DNA of 61,797 nucleotides, taken from Bacteroidia bacterium. GTDB lineage: Bacteria; Bacteroidota; Bacteroidia; Bacteroidales; GWA2-32-17. The notes beneath the pieces were generated by a model. The model ran no database searches. It saw nothing but the letters and a program-made list of their open reading frames with translations, and was not told the origin of the DNA. Position numbers and translations under genes: made by a program. Below, piece by piece: positions 1 to 8,471 of the stretch (its first letter is position 1; every line of letters starts with the position of its first letter). The stretch spans positions 1 through 61,797 of the forward strand of contig JACREQ010000085.1 of assembly GCA_016218155.1 (NCBI GenBank). Reading direction: 5' to 3'.

Positions 1-58
1 ATTACAAATCCCGATTAGCATTATTTAGTATAAGGGAGATTATGATACAATAAAAGAT

Positions 59-2065
59 ATGAGGAAAATATGTATTCTTTTTATTTTCATGTTTGTATCT
101 TTTTATACAAATGCTCAGTCTGCAGATTCAATAAAAATTGCGAAGTCGTTAATATTAAAAGGAAATGAAGCAATAAAAAACGACACGAATTTAGCAATAG
201 AATATTTTAACAATGCAATATCTTTATCAAAAAGGCTTAAAATTAAAGACCTTGCAGCTGAAGCCTATTTTGAAACTGCCGAAATTTATACAATATTCGA
301 TAGTTTAACTAAAGCTAAACAATGTTACGAACAATCTGCATTGTTATATGAGCAAACAAATAATCTTGAAAGTGCATGCCAATCTTATATAGAATTAGGT
401 AATTATTTATATGAAAAAAGTGAATTCAGGCAATCACATATTGCATATAACAGTGCAATGTCTTTATTAAAAGATTATAAAAACTATTTATTAAAAGCTG
501 AGGTTCTAATTGGTTCGGGAAAAGTATTTACAAAACAAGGTAATATAACTCAGGCGCTTAATGATTTTGTAAACGCATTAGAGATTTATGAAAAAATTAA
601 TAATGAAAAGGGAAGAGCTGATGCCTGGAATCAGATAGGTATAATTCATTGGAAAGAAGGAAAGAATGCTGAGGCGTTATCTGCATATAAAAAAGCATTG
701 GAAATTAGAGAAGGGCTAAAAGATAGTCTTGCAATGTCTGAATCTTATAACAATATTGGAATCATAAATAAACTCGAAAAAAACTATACAACTGCTTATG
801 CATTGTATGTTCAGGCATTAGGGATTAGAAAAAAGTTTAACAATGAGAAAGGGGTAAGTCAGACTTTGTTTAATATTGGTTCTTTAAAATCTGAAATGGG
901 GTTAATATCTGAAGCATTAGAATATTATAATCAGTCATATAAGATTAAAGTAAAATTAAAAGACGAATACGGCAAGCTTCCATGTTATTTGAACATCGGT
1001 GATGCGTATATGTTGTTAAAAAAGTATGAAGAAGCAGAAAAAAACTTTATTAACGGACTTTTACTTGCCGAAAAGCTTGGTGCAGGCGATTATCATCAGT
1101 CTTTTCATAGGGAGTTATCGAAACTTTTTGAAAAACAAAATGATTTTCAAAAAGCCTATTTTCATCATGTTAAATACATGGCCTTAAAAGATACCTTAAT
1201 AAATGTAAGTAATAATTCTAAACTAGCTGAACTTCAAACAAAATATGACATCTCTGAAAAGCAGAGAAATATTGAAAGTTTAACACTTGAAAGAAAGCTG
1301 GATAAAGAAAAATATGCTCAGGAAATATATTTTAGAAATTCGTTAATTGTTATTATAATATTAATTCTAATCATAGTTTTTGCTGTATTAAACTGGGGCA
1401 GACTACTTAAAAAAAGTAACGTGCAGCTAGAAGAACAGAAAAAAATTATTGAACAACGTGAAAAAGAAAAGGAAGTACTTGTCCGTGAAATGCATCATCG
1501 TGTAAAAAACAATTTACAATTAACCTCCAGTTTATTAAATCTTCAGGCAAGAAAAATGACAGACAGCGAAGCTGTCCAATCACTTAAGCAGGCACGTGAC
1601 AGAATACATGCAATAAGCTTAATTCATCAGAAACTGTATAGCAAAGATGAAATATCGCAAATCAATTTATTAGAATATATACCCGATTTGTGCAATGCTG
1701 TTGTGCAATCAAACTCACAACAAAATACAAAAGTTTTATTAGATTTTAAAATAGAGCCAATATTTATTTCTGTTGACATGGCTATTTCTATCGGATTAAT
1801 TATTAATGAGGCAGTTATTAATTCTCTAAAACATGCCTTTAGTAAAGTTAGTGAAGGGGTAATAGAAATATCTGCAAACAAATCAGAAAACAATATTAAT
1901 TTGTCAATTAAAGATAATGGATCTGGTATTCCCAAACTCGATAATTTAGATAATTTTGGTGGGTTTGGGTTTCAGCTATTGCGCTCGTTTACAACAAAAT
2001 TATCAGGAAAAATGTTAGTTGAAAATAATAATGGAACAATAATTAAAATTCAAATACCTTTGTAA
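59..2065 (+). CDS. TPR-containing sensor histidine kinase (HisKA_2 type)
   Basis: Membrane-bound histidine kinase, probably partner of the LytTR regulator that starts 8 bases downstream. The N-terminus is a signal peptide ending near residue 19 (TNAQS). Residues about 25-390 are helical tetratricopeptide repeats (several A-Y-x-x-A-L-x-I units), followed by a coiled coil, a transmembrane helix near 427-448 and a second coiled coil. The kinase core begins with the HisKA_2 motif MHHRVKNN (His479/480 is the likely phosphoacceptor). The ATPase domain has an N-box Asn at 583 and a G1 box DNGSG at 619-623, then GGFGF. The TPR part sits outside the cytoplasm and probably binds a protein or peptide ligand; that ligand is unknown. 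Family assignment is firm, the signal is not. Only 58 bases of upstream DNA are in the window, so the promoter cannot be judged. Confidence 0.9.
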   Translation: MRKICILFIFMFVSFYTNAQSADSIKIAKSLILKGNEAIKNDTNLAIEYFNNAISLSKRLKIKDLAAEAYFETAEIYTIFDSLTKAKQCYEQSALLYEQTNNLESACQSYIELGNYLYEKSEFRQSHIAYNSAMSLLKDYKNYLLKAEVLIGSGKVFTKQGNITQALNDFVNALEIYEKINNEKGRADAWNQIGIIHWKEGKNAEALSAYKKALEIREGLKDSLAMSESYNNIGIINKLEKNYTTAYALYVQALGIRKKFNNEKGVSQTLFNIGSLKSEMGLISEALEYYNQSYKIKVKLKDEYGKLPCYLNIGDAYMLLKKYEEAEKNFINGLLLAEKLGAGDYHQSFHRELSKLFEKQNDFQKAYFHHVKYMALKDTLINVSNNSKLAELQTKYDISEKQRNIESLTLERKLDKEKYAQEIYFRNSLIVIIILILIIVFAVLNWGRLLKKSNVQLEEQKKIIEQREKEKEVLVREMHHRVKNNLQLTSSLLNLQARKMTDSEAVQSLKQARDRIHAISLIHQKLYSKDEISQINLLEYIPDLCNAVVQSNSQQNTKVLLDFKIEPIFISVDMAISIGLIINEAVINSLKHAFSKVSEGVIEISANKSENNINLSIKDNGSGIPKLDNLDNFGGFGFQLLRSFTTKLSGKMLVENNNGTIIKIQIPL

Positions 2066-2072
2066 CCGGAAT

Positions 2073-2789
2073 ATGGAAAAGAAAAGAATTTTTATTGTTG
2101 AAGATGATCCAATAATTGCTTCAGACCTTGAAGGAATATTAATAGACTTGGGTTATGAGGTATGCGGAATTTCGCATCAGCCATTTGATGCAAAGAAAAA
2201 AATTGAGCAACTTATTCCTGATTTGTTATTGTTAGACATTAATTTAAATAGCGAAATAGACGGAATAGATCTGGCAACATTAATTAAAAATCTGAATATT
2301 GGAATAATCTTTATTTCAGCATTTACCGATAAAAGCACAATAGACCGAGTAAAACAAATACAACCTCTGGGTTATATAATTAAACCATTTAACGAAAAGG
2401 AAATAGCAATTACACTTGAGTTGGCTTTTAACAATGTTCAAAAAGCTGAAATTGACAATAAGCTGGAAGTTGAAACTGGTTTCGTATTTGTAAAAACAAA
2501 GAATAATTTAAGCATTAAAATTAATTTCGAAGATATTTTAGTTGCCGAGGCTTACGATAATTATTCTTTTATTCATACTGTTCATGAAAAATTGATTGTA
2601 AGCTATACTCTTAAAGACCTGGAGCAACGAATTCAATCTCCATTTTTAGTTCGAGTGCATCGCACTTATATTGTTAACATTAAAAAAGTGGAAGCCATTC
2701 ATTTAAACGCATTAATAATTGGAAAACACGAAATTCCAATAGGAAAATCATATCGTGAAGCGGTTTTGAAGTATTTCCCTACTTTGTAA
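2073..2789 (+). CDS. Response regulator, REC-LytTR
   Basis: Two-component transcription regulator. Residues 1-120 are a receiver domain with acidic residues E10-D11-D12, phosphoacceptor Asp55 (LLLLD) and Lys104 (IKP). Residues about 135-238 are a LytTR DNA-binding domain, with typical motifs (DILVAEAYDNYS, RVHRTYIVN). It starts 8 bases after the stop of the TPR kinase and is followed by a hairpin terminator, so kinase and regulator form a two-gene unit. LytTR domains bind direct-repeat sites; none could be assigned here. Target genes are unknown. The exported proteins downstream are candidates only by position. Confidence 0.92.
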   Translation: MEKKRIFIVEDDPIIASDLEGILIDLGYEVCGISHQPFDAKKKIEQLIPDLLLLDINLNSEIDGIDLATLIKNLNIGIIFISAFTDKSTIDRVKQIQPLGYIIKPFNEKEIAITLELAFNNVQKAEIDNKLEVETGFVFVKTKNNLSIKINFEDILVAEAYDNYSFIHTVHEKLIVSYTLKDLEQRIQSPFLVRVHRTYIVNIKKVEAIHLNALIIGKHEIPIGKSYREAVLKYFPTL

Positions 2790-2800
2790 CAAATAATTCT

Positions 2801-2830
2801 AATCGGAGTTTATAACTCCGATTTAATTTC
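2801..2830 (+). terminator. Rho-independent terminator after the TPR kinase/LytTR pair
   Basis: A perfect 10-bp stem, AATCGGAGTT (2801-2810) with AACTCCGATT (2814-2823), closes a three-base loop and is followed by a T-rich tail. It lies 11 bases after the regulator stop codon. Confidence 0.8.
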
Positions 2831-2942
2831 TATTAAATTATTCTCAAATAATTAAAAATCCCTTTACTCCCTTTTTCATTTCATTCACTCAGTTTTTTTA
2901 TCCATTCACTTAGTTTATTATTTACATAAGTTGCATTGGGCT

Positions 2943-2950
2943 TATGTTTG
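2943..2950 (+). promoter_or_regulatory. Predicted -7 box of a Bacteroidota promoter
   Basis: TATGTTTG fits the Bacteroidota -7 consensus TAnnTTTG and lies 26 bases upstream of the lipoprotein start codon. No clear TTG is seen at the usual -33 distance, so this rests on the -7 match, its position and the terminator just upstream. Confidence 0.5.
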
Positions 2951-2976
2951 CAAAAACATTAAATCAATTATAGCTT

Positions 2977-3981
2977 ATGAAAAACTTATTTTTTATTGCA
3001 ACGATCTTTATTGGATCACTATTAGTTTCTTGTGGTGGAGATACAAAGACTACAGATGATAGCAACGAAATACGTCCTCGTAACAACGGACAATTTCTAA
3101 TGTATTATTATCCAACTTCTTCAATTTTTGGCTCTGAATTCGGGAAAGAGTTTGCAAAAAAAGATACTTGCATTGGTTTTCCATCATATATGACAGCTGA
3201 TGAAGATGGTACTTTATATGGAAGTGTTGTTGGAACAGAAGTTAGTGTTATTAAATCAACAGATGGTGGTAAAACATGGGTGCCGGTAGAAAATCTTGAT
3301 ACAGCTAAAAATCCTTATGCGTCTTATGTTATTACTGCCGGAAAATCAAAAATGCTTTATGCATTAAGTTCACAGGGCTTGTTTTATATTTCTAAGGATG
3401 GTGGAAGTAATTGGGAAAAGAAAACTTCTCCTTGTTTAAAGGATACAACACATTCCAGTCCGGGCTTTGGACCAGAAGCATGGCTTGCAGTTTCTGCAGA
3501 TGGTAAAAAAATTCTTGCACAGGCATGGTATTTTGAAGAAACAGTTTTGTCTATTAGCGAAGATGAAGGAAATACATGGACAGCGATTACTCCTCCAACA
3601 GAAAGAAATTCATCAAGAGGTGTTGGTTTCTGTAGCGATAGAATAGTTTATTCGTCATACGATCAGATTTTTTATACAGATGATAATGGTAAAACATGGT
3701 TAAATTCTACGCCGGATAAATTATTTTCTCCAAAATCTGAAAGCTCTTATTATGGTTATCGTCACTTTATTACCGACGGAGATCAGTTTGTGTTAGGCGT
3801 AGAAGTTCCATCTGCAGCATCAAGCCGCAGCGAAAAAAATCAATATCCTGGTGCTATTTTCTTATCAAAAGACGGTGGAAAAACATTTGAAACTCTTCCT
3901 TTTCCTTATGATGTTGATCCTACTCCAAATACTTCAGATGAGTATGTTTATTTAACATTTCTTGCAAAAAAATTGAAATAG
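2977..3981 (+). CDS. Lipoprotein with BNR/sialidase-like repeats
   Basis: Predicted surface or periplasmic lipoprotein. The N-terminus has a hydrophobic stretch ending in a lipobox (LLVSC, lipid Cys19) followed by GGD. At least five short repeats of the BNR/Asp-box type occur through the protein (STDGGKTW, SKDGGSNW, SEDEGNTW, TDDNGKTW, SKDGGKTF), the signature of a beta-propeller as in sialidases, Ycf48-like factors and many Bacteroidota surface proteins. No sialidase active-site residues could be identified, so an enzymatic role is not claimed. Its own -7 box precedes it, and the next gene begins 34 bases after its stop, suggesting co-transcription. Confidence 0.75.
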   Translation: MKNLFFIATIFIGSLLVSCGGDTKTTDDSNEIRPRNNGQFLMYYYPTSSIFGSEFGKEFAKKDTCIGFPSYMTADEDGTLYGSVVGTEVSVIKSTDGGKTWVPVENLDTAKNPYASYVITAGKSKMLYALSSQGLFYISKDGGSNWEKKTSPCLKDTTHSSPGFGPEAWLAVSADGKKILAQAWYFEETVLSISEDEGNTWTAITPPTERNSSRGVGFCSDRIVYSSYDQIFYTDDNGKTWLNSTPDKLFSPKSESSYYGYRHFITDGDQFVLGVEVPSAASSRSEKNQYPGAIFLSKDGGKTFETLPFPYDVDPTPNTSDEYVYLTFLAKKLK

Positions 3982-4015
3982 TGTTATTTGTTAAAACAAA
4001 ATAAAATAAATAGCA

Positions 4016-5122
4016 ATGAAAAAAATACTTTTAATAGCGGTTATTTTAAACTCTTTATCATTATTGATAAATGCACAAGAGTCAAAGTTTTATGTAAATA
4101 AAGCAACTGTAACAAGTGCTGATTGCGATTGTAAGACAATAAAGTCAATAAAAGTTACTATTCCACTTCCATCAGGATTGGCGGCTTTTGATAACTATCT
4201 TTTATATATTAATTTAAGTAGTCTTGATGTGCCAACCTATATTAGTTTTGATAAAAAAGATATAGCAGCAAAACTATCAGGTAAAAAAGAATATACTGCT
4301 TATTTGTTAAAAGAAGATGGAACATCTGATTTTACTTTTGACGATGCTGGTTTTTCAAAAAAGGATTTATGTAGTACTCCAAGAATGTGGGGAATGACAG
4401 AAATGACTATGGATGCCAGTGGTATAGGATATAAAATAATAGGCTCACATTATGAAGATAAATGGAATGAGTACTATAAAAAATGGGAGAGTACTAAAAT
4501 TGATGATTGGGACGAAGGTGTTATTTATGGATCAGGAAGTTTAACAATTAAACAAGCACCTCTTTCTGATGGATTTTATGATGAGAATGAGTTTATTTTT
4601 GTAAAAGCTGCGAATGCTGATAGTGCAAGCTATTCAATATCAAGCGAAATTGAAGTTAAGGGTCAGTTAGCAATTGAAGACAAATCGGAAGAGTTTAAAA
4701 CTATTATTACTTATGCCTATTTTCAAAATCAGGGTAATAGCTTTGAAGAACTAAAAAATGTTGTACTTCAGGCGTTAAGTGCAAAATTTCAGGTAGGGCC
4801 TGTACATAATTTTTATTGGTTACAGAATATGCAGTTAGCTGCAAAAAAAGAAATTCCAGGTAAATCATCCGAGTTTTCTAAAGTAACCATAAATGGTATT
4901 TCATATGAAACTGCATCTTATGCACAAGGTAAAACAAAAGAGAGTAGTGCATATAACCCTTCTGATATTCCTGGTTTTTATGCCACTTATTATCTGGCCA
5001 AAGTGGGAACATACGATTTAATTATTGTTTCATTCACAGACGGAATTGATCCAAATGATGTAACAATTAAAAAAATTGATCAGATAACAAGTAAATGGTT
5101 AAATGCAACAACGTACAAATAA
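4016..5122 (+). CDS. Exported protein of unknown function
   Basis: I do not recognise this family. The first 20 or so residues are a signal peptide ending in NAQ. The mature part is about 345 residues, rich in beta-strand patterns, without internal membrane segments, lipobox or T9SS sorting domain. Few cysteines are present (a DCDCK pair near residue 36 and DLCS further on). It follows the BNR lipoprotein by 34 bases and is closed by a hairpin terminator, so the two probably form one unit and may act together in the envelope. The start at 4016 is supported by the signal peptide. Confidence 0.7.
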   Translation: MKKILLIAVILNSLSLLINAQESKFYVNKATVTSADCDCKTIKSIKVTIPLPSGLAAFDNYLLYINLSSLDVPTYISFDKKDIAAKLSGKKEYTAYLLKEDGTSDFTFDDAGFSKKDLCSTPRMWGMTEMTMDASGIGYKIIGSHYEDKWNEYYKKWESTKIDDWDEGVIYGSGSLTIKQAPLSDGFYDENEFIFVKAANADSASYSISSEIEVKGQLAIEDKSEEFKTIITYAYFQNQGNSFEELKNVVLQALSAKFQVGPVHNFYWLQNMQLAAKKEIPGKSSEFSKVTINGISYETASYAQGKTKESSAYNPSDIPGFYATYYLAKVGTYDLIIVSFTDGIDPNDVTIKKIDQITSKWLNATTYK

Positions 5123-5141
5123 TTTATAATGTTTGTTTACC

Positions 5142-5180
5142 AATAAGGATCTGAAATTTTTCAGGTCCTTATTTTATTTT
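5142..5180 (+). terminator. Rho-independent terminator
   Basis: Nearly perfect inverted repeat (AATAAGGATCTGAA with TTCAGGTCCTTATT, one mismatch) around a short T-rich loop, followed by ATTTTATTTTT. It lies 20 bases after the stop of the unknown exported protein. Confidence 0.75.
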
Positions 5181-5245
5181 TCAGGATTAACACAATATTT
5201 TGAATTGTTAAAGAGTTATTTTTAAAATAATTCTTTAAAATTAAA

Positions 5246-6079
5246 ATGAAGTTTTCTTTATTTTTTCTTTTTGGATTATTTTTTTCTGCTTGTTATTCTC
5301 AGCAGAAGAAACAATATGAATTATATTTTGATTCTGATAAAGCGTTATTGAGTCAATCTTCTGTTAATACTATCGATTCATTGTTGGTTTTAAATAATGT
5401 CGAAAATATTAGTTCTGTAAATATTTATGGATATTGTGACAGTATTGGAAATTTTGATTATAATAACAAGCTATCTATTAGACGTGCCGAGAGTGTAAAA
5501 AACTATTTTAATGTTAAAGGTGTTGTTTCAGATTCAATTAAAATTAAAGGATTTGGGAAAACAAACTTAAAGTATAAATCAGAAAAATGGGATAAAAACC
5601 GAAGGGTAAGTATTGAATTATGCTTTAAGAAAAAAATACCGGTAAAGAATGTTGTTGTAGACAAACCAGTTGCGGTAATAAAACCTAAACAAGAAACAAT
5701 TAAAAATGAAATTGCTGAATTTGTCAAAAAATCAGAAGTTGGCGATAAAATTGCTCTTAAAAATATTACGTTTTATGGGGGAACGCCCCAACCAATGCCA
5801 GAATCATTTAAAACCCTTGAGAAACTTGTTAAAACATTAAATGAGAATCCAACATTAGAAATTTGTATTGAAGGTCATATTTGTTGTCATAATAATGATG
5901 ATGATAATTTATCTGGACGCAGAGCAATGGCGGTTTATGATTATTTAATAGGTTTTGGTATTGACAAAAACCGTCTTTCTTATAAGGGATTTGGGCGCAC
6001 AAGACCTCTTACCGAGGAGCGAACATCGGCAGAACAACAAATGAATCGCAGAGTTGAAATAAGAATTATAAAAAAATAA
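5246..6079 (+). CDS. Envelope protein with two tandem OmpA-like domains
   Basis: Predicted peptidoglycan-associated envelope protein. The N-terminus is a signal sequence with a possible lipobox (FFSAC near residue 16). Two OmpA C-terminal-like domains follow. The first (about 25-125) has the D...GNFDYNNKLS..RA pattern and ends with NRRVSIEL. The second (about 170-277) has LSGRRAMAVYDYL, GFGRTRP and NRRVEIRI. OmpA domains normally bind diaminopimelate in peptidoglycan, using an Asp and an Arg. In the second domain the usual TD.xG segment is replaced by an EGHICCHNNDDDN stretch with a Cys-Cys pair. The two domains are separated by a Lys/Val-rich linker. No other domain is seen. Confidence 0.82.
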   Translation: MKFSLFFLFGLFFSACYSQQKKQYELYFDSDKALLSQSSVNTIDSLLVLNNVENISSVNIYGYCDSIGNFDYNNKLSIRRAESVKNYFNVKGVVSDSIKIKGFGKTNLKYKSEKWDKNRRVSIELCFKKKIPVKNVVVDKPVAVIKPKQETIKNEIAEFVKKSEVGDKIALKNITFYGGTPQPMPESFKTLEKLVKTLNENPTLEICIEGHICCHNNDDDNLSGRRAMAVYDYLIGFGIDKNRLSYKGFGRTRPLTEERTSAEQQMNRRVEIRIIKK

Positions 6080-6089
6080 ATTTTCTAAA

Positions 6090-6130
6090 TAACTTTAGAC
6101 ACTTTAGTCACTATAAATATTTTAGTCACT
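6090..6130. repeat. Degenerate 9-mer tandem repeat (ACTTTAGAC/ACTTTAGTC type)
   Basis: About four imperfect 9-base units (ACTTTAGAC, ACTTTAGTC, ACTATAAAT, ATTTTAGTC) lie between the ends of two convergent genes. The same unit type recurs at 15038-15128, 17541-17580 and 27199-27237. Confidence 0.6.
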
Positions 6131-6133
6131 TTT

Positions 6134-7231
6134 TTAGTACCACTTATAAATCTTTAAACCTACAAAGAAAGTTGTTAGTCCTGTAAGCGATAAAATTAAC
6201 AATGGCTGTATTATATCCATAACACCATAGCCCTCATTAATAATACTTCGTAAGCTGTCCGCAAAAAGTGTAAGAGGTAAATATTTAATAATTGGAATTA
6301 TAACATCAGGAAAATTACTATAGCTAAAGAAAATTCCAGAAAGTAACATCATAGGCATTGTTATGGCACTAATAAAACCATTACCAACCTGAGTGTTTGC
6401 GGTACGTGAAGCAAGTAAAATAGACAACCCCATAAAGAAAAAACTACCGCTGATTAAAACTGCAGCGAATGCAATTAAGCTCCCTTGAATTGTAACATCG
6501 AACACATAATATGCAAATGTTAATAAAGCAATTGTTTCAAGTATTGCAAAAACAAAGCGTGAGATGAACATTGTTATCATAAACAATGATTTCTTCATAG
6601 GCGTAGCAACAAGCCTTCGCAATAATTTTTTCGATCTTTTTTCAATTAATCCGTAACTAATGCCCCATAGGCAGGAACTCATTATTCCCATAGCAAGTAA
6701 ACCGGGTACAAGAAAGTCAATATATCGTGTACCTTTTGTTTCTAAAGGTTTTATTAATGTGTTTGGAGTAATAAGATTCTTTCCGTTCATCATCCCGGAA
6801 ATAGTTATGTATGCAAGTCTTGATGCAGCATTGGCAGGATCGAAATGGTAATTTATTTTTCCGTTATTTTCGGTAAGAATAATTTCAATTTGTCCGCGTT
6901 TCATCATTATTTCACTTTCGTTCCATGTGGAAGGAACAAAGTGAGTAGTTGTTTTTCCAAGTTCGTTGTTATCAACAGTGTTCTCATATTCATCTTTTTG
7001 AGAAATGTCTTTACTGCAATTTTTATCTAGATATGCTTTTAATAAAGAACTATCGGTTGTTGCTGGTAAAACAATAGCTGCATGTTGTGTAATGGCAGGT
7101 TTATCAGAAAAAGCCATTCCTAAAGCAAATGACATTAAAATTGTAAAAATAAACGACCAGAAAAGTGCACCCGGCTCGCGAAAAAATTCTTTGAACTGTA
7201 TAGTTAATAATTGTGTAAATTGCTTTAACAT
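6134..7231 (-). CDS. ABC-2 type transporter permease
   Basis: Membrane subunit of an ABC-2 exporter, probably working with the ATPase encoded just upstream (10 bases apart). One transmembrane helix lies near residues 25-42. A long extracytoplasmic loop follows to about 165 and then five helices, the usual ABC-2 membrane arrangement (core sequence LVPGLLAMGIMSS). A LLRRLVATPM motif, typical of this group, lies on a cytoplasmic loop. Substrate unknown: such pairs export drugs, lipids or polysaccharide, or support gliding. It ends close to the stop of the convergent OmpA-like gene. Confidence 0.85.
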   Translation of the reverse strand: MLKQFTQLLTIQFKEFFREPGALFWSFIFTILMSFALGMAFSDKPAITQHAAIVLPATTDSSLLKAYLDKNCSKDISQKDEYENTVDNNELGKTTTHFVPSTWNESEIMMKRGQIEIILTENNGKINYHFDPANAASRLAYITISGMMNGKNLITPNTLIKPLETKGTRYIDFLVPGLLAMGIMSSCLWGISYGLIEKRSKKLLRRLVATPMKKSLFMITMFISRFVFAILETIALLTFAYYVFDVTIQGSLIAFAAVLISGSFFFMGLSILLASRTANTQVGNGFISAITMPMMLLSGIFFSYSNFPDVIIPIIKYLPLTLFADSLRSIINEGYGVMDIIQPLLILSLTGLTTFFVGLKIYKWY

Positions 7232-7241
7232 TTCTCTTTGA

Positions 7242-8186
7242 TTAATCGGTTAACTTTCTGCCTGTCATTCTAATAAAAAGATCGTCGAGTGTAACATATC
7301 TACAGCGAAGTTCAGAAATTTTACAATCGGCATTGTTTAAATAGCTTACCATTTCTGGCAGAAAAGCGGAAGTGTTATCAACACTCATTGTAACAACGTT
7401 TGTAGAATCTTCCCATTGAATTTCGCGTAAATCTTTAAACTTACTAAAATCCGGGAATTTCGTTTTATCTAATACTTTAAATTGAACTATTTCGCTGGTT
7501 TTAGATTCGGCTATAAGTTGTTCCAGAGTTCCTTTTGCAAGAACTTTACCCTTGTCAATAATCACAATTTTTTCGCAAAGATTTTCGGCTTCTTCCATGT
7601 AATGTGTTGTGAGTATCATTGATGTTCCATGATTCTTTTTCAGTTCATGAAGTATTGACCATATCTCTCTTCTTGCAGTAGGATCAAGGCCTGTAGTGGG
7701 TTCATCAAGAATTAACAGTTTGGGATTATTTAAAAGTGCAATTCCCAATGCAAGCTTTTGGCGTTGTCCACCCGAAAGATTTACAACATACGATTTGCGT
7801 TTTTCCTGTAAATTAACAATGTTCAGAATGTCCTCAACTCTGTTATCATTTAAACCATAAAATGAAGCAAACATTTTTAAAGTTTCTGCAGCTGTTAATT
7901 TATCTTCAAACTTTGTTTCCTGAAATGATAGTCCTATTTGTTTATAAAGCTCGTCTTTATTACCACTCCAGTGTTTTCCAAATAATGTTATTTCTCCACT
8001 GTCCGGTTTTTGTATTCCTTCAATTATTTCAACTAAAGTTGTTTTTCCGGCACCGTTTGGTCCAAGTAATGCTGTAAACTCAGAAGGCATTATTTCAAGG
8101 TCAACACCGGCAAGAGCAATAACATCTTTAAATGTTTTTTTGATGTTTACAGCCTTTACAATGGGTTGAGTATTTGGGTCAATCAT
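7242..8186 (-). CDS. ABC transporter ATP-binding protein
   Basis: ATPase of the ABC-2 exporter. Walker A GPNGAGKTT lies at 42-50, the signature LSGGQRQ near 138, Walker B LLILDEPTTGLD near 157-168 and the H-loop His in ILTTHYMEE. A C-terminal extension of about 90 residues follows the nucleotide-binding domain, as in the DrrA-like/ABC-2 group. It is the first gene of the pair and the permease follows after 10 bases. A -7 box (TACATTTG on the minus strand) lies 24 bases upstream of the ATG. Confidence 0.9.
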   Translation of the reverse strand: MIDPNTQPIVKAVNIKKTFKDVIALAGVDLEIMPSEFTALLGPNGAGKTTLVEIIEGIQKPDSGEITLFGKHWSGNKDELYKQIGLSFQETKFEDKLTAAETLKMFASFYGLNDNRVEDILNIVNLQEKRKSYVVNLSGGQRQKLALGIALLNNPKLLILDEPTTGLDPTARREIWSILHELKKNHGTSMILTTHYMEEAENLCEKIVIIDKGKVLAKGTLEQLIAESKTSEIVQFKVLDKTKFPDFSKFKDLREIQWEDSTNVVTMSVDNTSAFLPEMVSYLNNADCKISELRCRYVTLDDLFIRMTGRKLTD

Positions 8187-8209
8187 TTATTTCTAAATTA
8201 AAAGAATGG

Positions 8210-8217
8210 CAAATGTA
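8210..8217 (-). promoter_or_regulatory. Predicted -7 box for the ABC exporter
   Basis: Minus-strand TACATTTG fits TAnnTTTG and gives a leader of about 20 bases to the ATPase start. No TTG at -33 was found. Confidence 0.5.
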
Positions 8218-8285
8218 AGAAAATAGGAGGAGTTGTGAATGTTAATTTTTATGAAGAATGATTGTCACAGATTAACAGATCTTTT

Positions 8286-8384
8286 GTCATTCTGAATTTA
8301 GCATCGGCGGGGTGAAGAACTTTTTCTCCGAAGGAAATCTGGTTCGGGTATTTAGACTAGATTTCTCGCTCCACTCGAAATGAC
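8286..8384. repeat. Intergenic palindromic element (GTCATTCTGA family)
   Basis: The 285-base gap between the divergent exporter and T9SS genes holds an element that opens with GTCATTCTGAA and closes with TCGAAATGAC, so its ends are imperfect inverted repeats. Inner parts (GTGAAGAAC, CTCCGAAGG, CTCGCTCCACTCG) resemble the same family elsewhere in the window. Apart from this and the exporter promoter nothing is seen in the gap. Confidence 0.6.
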
Positions 8385-8471
8385 AAACTGTATTCATAGA
8401 AGAAATATATATTAGTTTAGGCAACCAAAATAGTTAAAACTTGTCTTAACAAAGCAACTAGATTTAATCGT

